The notes beneath the pieces were generated by a model. That model ran no database searches. It saw nothing but the letters and a program-made list of their open reading frames with translations, and was not told where the DNA came from. The position numbers were made by a program, and so were the translations under genes. Positions 62,341-64,000 of a stretch of 64,000 nt of DNA are shown here, in pieces. The DNA lies in the NCBI RefSeq assembly GCF_003688595.1, contig NZ_RCWT01000010.1:186001-250000 (forward strand), given 5' to 3'. Origin of the DNA: Sphingomonas sp. PP-F2F-G114-C0414. GTDB lineage: Bacteria > Pseudomonadota > Alphaproteobacteria > Sphingomonadales > Sphingomonadaceae. Numbering within the stretch: position 1 is the first letter of the stretch; every line of letters starts with the position of its first letter.

Positions 62341-64000
62341 ATGAACAGATTTGATCGTTCTGCCGAGGACGTGCGTCCCATGTTCGGCGTGCTCGCTTTA
62401 CGCGGGAGTACCGCCTGTCTGGCGATCGCAATTGCCACGCTGGCCATGCCGTCTGCCGCCTATGCGAAGGGTGCCGACGCACCATCCGCGCAAGCCCAGG
62501 CGCAGGGTGTCGTCGTGGGTAAGTCCGACGAGGTCAAAAATGCCGCGGGTGAGGAGATCGTCGTCACGGGCCACGCCTCGAAGAAAGCGGAGATCGAGTC
62601 GACTGGTACGACCAGCGTGCTGTCGAGCGCCGACCTCCAGCGCCAACCCAATGTCAGCGTCGTCGATGCGATGGCACGACTGCCGGGTATTTCGGTCGCA
62701 CCGACCGACTTTTTCGGCACGCCCTCGTCGGGCAATCACGGCGGCCTCGACGGCGCGGCGCGGGGTGGCGCGAGCTTCGTCTATCTTCGTGGGCTGAGCG
62801 GTTCGTACAACGTCAATCTCGTCAACGGCGCGAACGCGGCGCAGGGCATGCCGTATTCGCGCCAGATCCAGCTCGATCTGCTGCCTCCGGTTGGCATCGC
62901 CGCAGTCGTCGTCAACAAAACGTCGACCGCGGACATGGACGGCGACGCGATCGGTGGCACGATCGACTTCCGCACGCCGTCCGCCTTCGACTTCGACAAA
63001 AAGACGCATGTCGGTCTCTATCTGCAGGGTGGCCTGAGCCAATACGCGCTCGATTACCACACGCCGGCGGGGACGGGGATGGTGCAGGCCGAAGTCTCGC
63101 ACCGCTTCGGCAACGACGAGCAGTTCGGCGTTTACGCCTCGGGTTATTACGGCAAGCGGTATTTCGCCTCGACGATGGTCGACTTCCAGGCTGGCCAATG
63201 GGAGTTCGCGGTCTCGCAAGGCGAGCAGGGTAGCAATCCCGATGGCTTCGCCAAGAAGGACAATCTGCTGCTGACGAGCACCAATGCCCAGTTCAGCGAG
63301 GGCAATCAGGTGCGCTATGGCGGCGCGCTCGGCTTCGACTGGCATCTGGGTGCGACGAAACTCTACGCACGCGGCACCTATGCGGTCTCGAACATCGAAC
63401 AGAAAATCTATCAGAAAAGCATCCAGGCCGACCGCTATTCGGCCGCGGTCGTCCGCCCCGATGGTCTTTACCAGAATGCCGAGAGCGACGGCGAATATCA
63501 CGCATGGTTCGAAACGGCCCCGGCGGAGTCGACGCTGGCATCGGGCGTGCTCGGCGGTACGACCGATGCCGGTCGCCTGACGCTCGGCTACAGCGGCTTC
63601 TGGAGCTGGGGCAAGAGCGCGGCACCGGACCATTCGGAGGTGACCTACCAGACGTTCGCGGGCAACCAGTTAAACGGCCCTTTCGCGCTCTCCTATCGTA
63701 ACGGCTATCCTCTGCCCCTGCTCAGCACCGCGCAGCTGGCCCGTTTCAACAACAATGCGCTGTACGGCGTCGAACAGGACAGCGGTGAGTTCACCAACTC
63801 GCGCAGCACCGCCTCCAAGCTCGGCGGACGCTTCGATGCGACCTACAAGATCGGGTCGTGGCTGGAATCGCTGACCGCCGGCGTCAAGGTCGTGCACAGT
63901 ACGCGCGACAGCTTCTCGCGCGACTACAGCAATCTGAACTTCCTGCCCGCCGGCCAAGCACTGAACGCCAGCCCGTTCGCGCGCGGCGAGGAGTCGTCGA
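62341..64000 (+). CDS. TonB-dependent receptor, C-terminus outside window
   Basis: 553 codons from MNRFDRSAEDVRP are open to the right edge; a receptor of this type is about 900 residues, so some 350 are missing. A signal peptide (cleavage after PSAAYA) is followed by TonB box EEIVVTGHASK, a plug (LSSADLQRQPNVSVVDAMARLPGISVAPTD, VYLRGLSGSYNVNLVNG, DMDGDAIGGTIDFRTP) and the first barrel strands. It is divergent from the EEP-family gene with a possible Pho box between, suggesting uptake of a phosphorus-containing compound. Confidence 0.94.
   Translation, partial: MNRFDRSAEDVRPMFGVLALRGSTACLAIAIATLAMPSAAYAKGADAPSAQAQAQGVVVGKSDEVKNAAGEEIVVTGHASKKAEIESTGTTSVLSSADLQRQPNVSVVDAMARLPGISVAPTDFFGTPSSGNHGGLDGAARGGASFVYLRGLSGSYNVNLVNGANAAQGMPYSRQIQLDLLPPVGIAAVVVNKTSTADMDGDAIGGTIDFRTPSAFDFDKKTHVGLYLQGGLSQYALDYHTPAGTGMVQAEVSHRFGNDEQFGVYASGYYGKRYFASTMVDFQAGQWEFAVSQGEQGSNPDGFAKKDNLLLTSTNAQFSEGNQVRYGGALGFDWHLGATKLYARGTYAVSNIEQKIYQKSIQADRYSAAVVRPDGLYQNAESDGEYHAWFETAPAESTLASGVLGGTTDAGRLTLGYSGFWSWGKSAAPDHSEVTYQTFAGNQLNGPFALSYRNGYPLPLLSTAQLARFNNNALYGVEQDSGEFTNSRSTASKLGGRFDATYKIGSWLESLTAGVKVVHSTRDSFSRDYSNLNFLPAGQALNASPFARGEESS

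Noticed and set aside
1..64000. CRISPR array, tRNA, rRNA, prophage or intact IS
   Set aside because: No regular spaced repeats, tRNA-like cloverleaf, rRNA sequence or phage genes were seen; only one IS5-type remnant.

Overview
The window is GC-rich DNA from an alphaproteobacterium, most likely a Sphingomonas or close relative. The reasons are four TonB-dependent receptors (three of the large substrate-specific type), tight operons with 4-nt stop/start overlaps and many GTG starts, a complete hopanoid cluster, and sugar regulators of the ROK and GntR types beside receptor/hydrolase loci. This assignment rests on gene content, not on a marker gene. I see no rRNA, tRNA, CRISPR array or intact insertion sequence.

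1-7.2 kb is a patchwork of small regulator/enzyme units: a LysR gene running off the left edge; an NmrA-like reductase and an NTF2-fold protein divergent from a TetR regulator across a striking symmetric operator; a MarR regulator with a cysteine-rich tail divergent from a thioredoxin-fold peroxiredoxin-like protein; a second LysR; and a small ORF, exported metallo-beta-lactamase and DUF417 membrane protein in a row.

7.3-21.3 kb is a glycan-use locus: TonB receptor, GH89 alpha-N-acetylglucosaminidase, NagX-like membrane protein and GH29 fucosidase in one minus-strand operon, then nagA (+), a HutC-type GntR regulator (-) and a GH2 beta-galactosidase (-). 21.3-31 kb holds a siderophore-type receptor, a decayed fructan locus (broken GH32 next to a truncated ROK regulator), an intact ROK regulator, a TonB receptor and a glycerophosphodiester phosphodiesterase.

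31-38 kb encodes a phosphonate pathway: PEP mutase fused to a nucleotidyltransferase, phosphonopyruvate decarboxylase, a flippase-like membrane protein and an AEP transaminase. On the other strand are a 2OG dioxygenase, a second nucleotidyltransferase and a CDP-alcohol phosphatidyltransferase. Together they suggest CMP-activated (hydroxy)aminoethylphosphonate loaded on a lipid. 38-54.6 kb is isoprenoid/hopanoid metabolism: dxs, DUF2141, hpnN, mlaA-like, hpnM, ispH, hpnH, and the operon hpnABCDE-shc-hpnG. The two lipid modules adjoin, so this is an envelope-lipid island.

55-62 kb has a beta-lactamase-fold serine hydrolase lacking the usual general base, a YghU-type glutathione transferase, an IS5-family remnant, and the most novel-looking unit: a small ORF followed by three tandem heme-oxygenase-like putative diiron proteins, each with an extra N-terminal region. 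An exported endonuclease/exonuclease/phosphatase-fold protein and a divergent TonB receptor, cut by the right edge, close the window.
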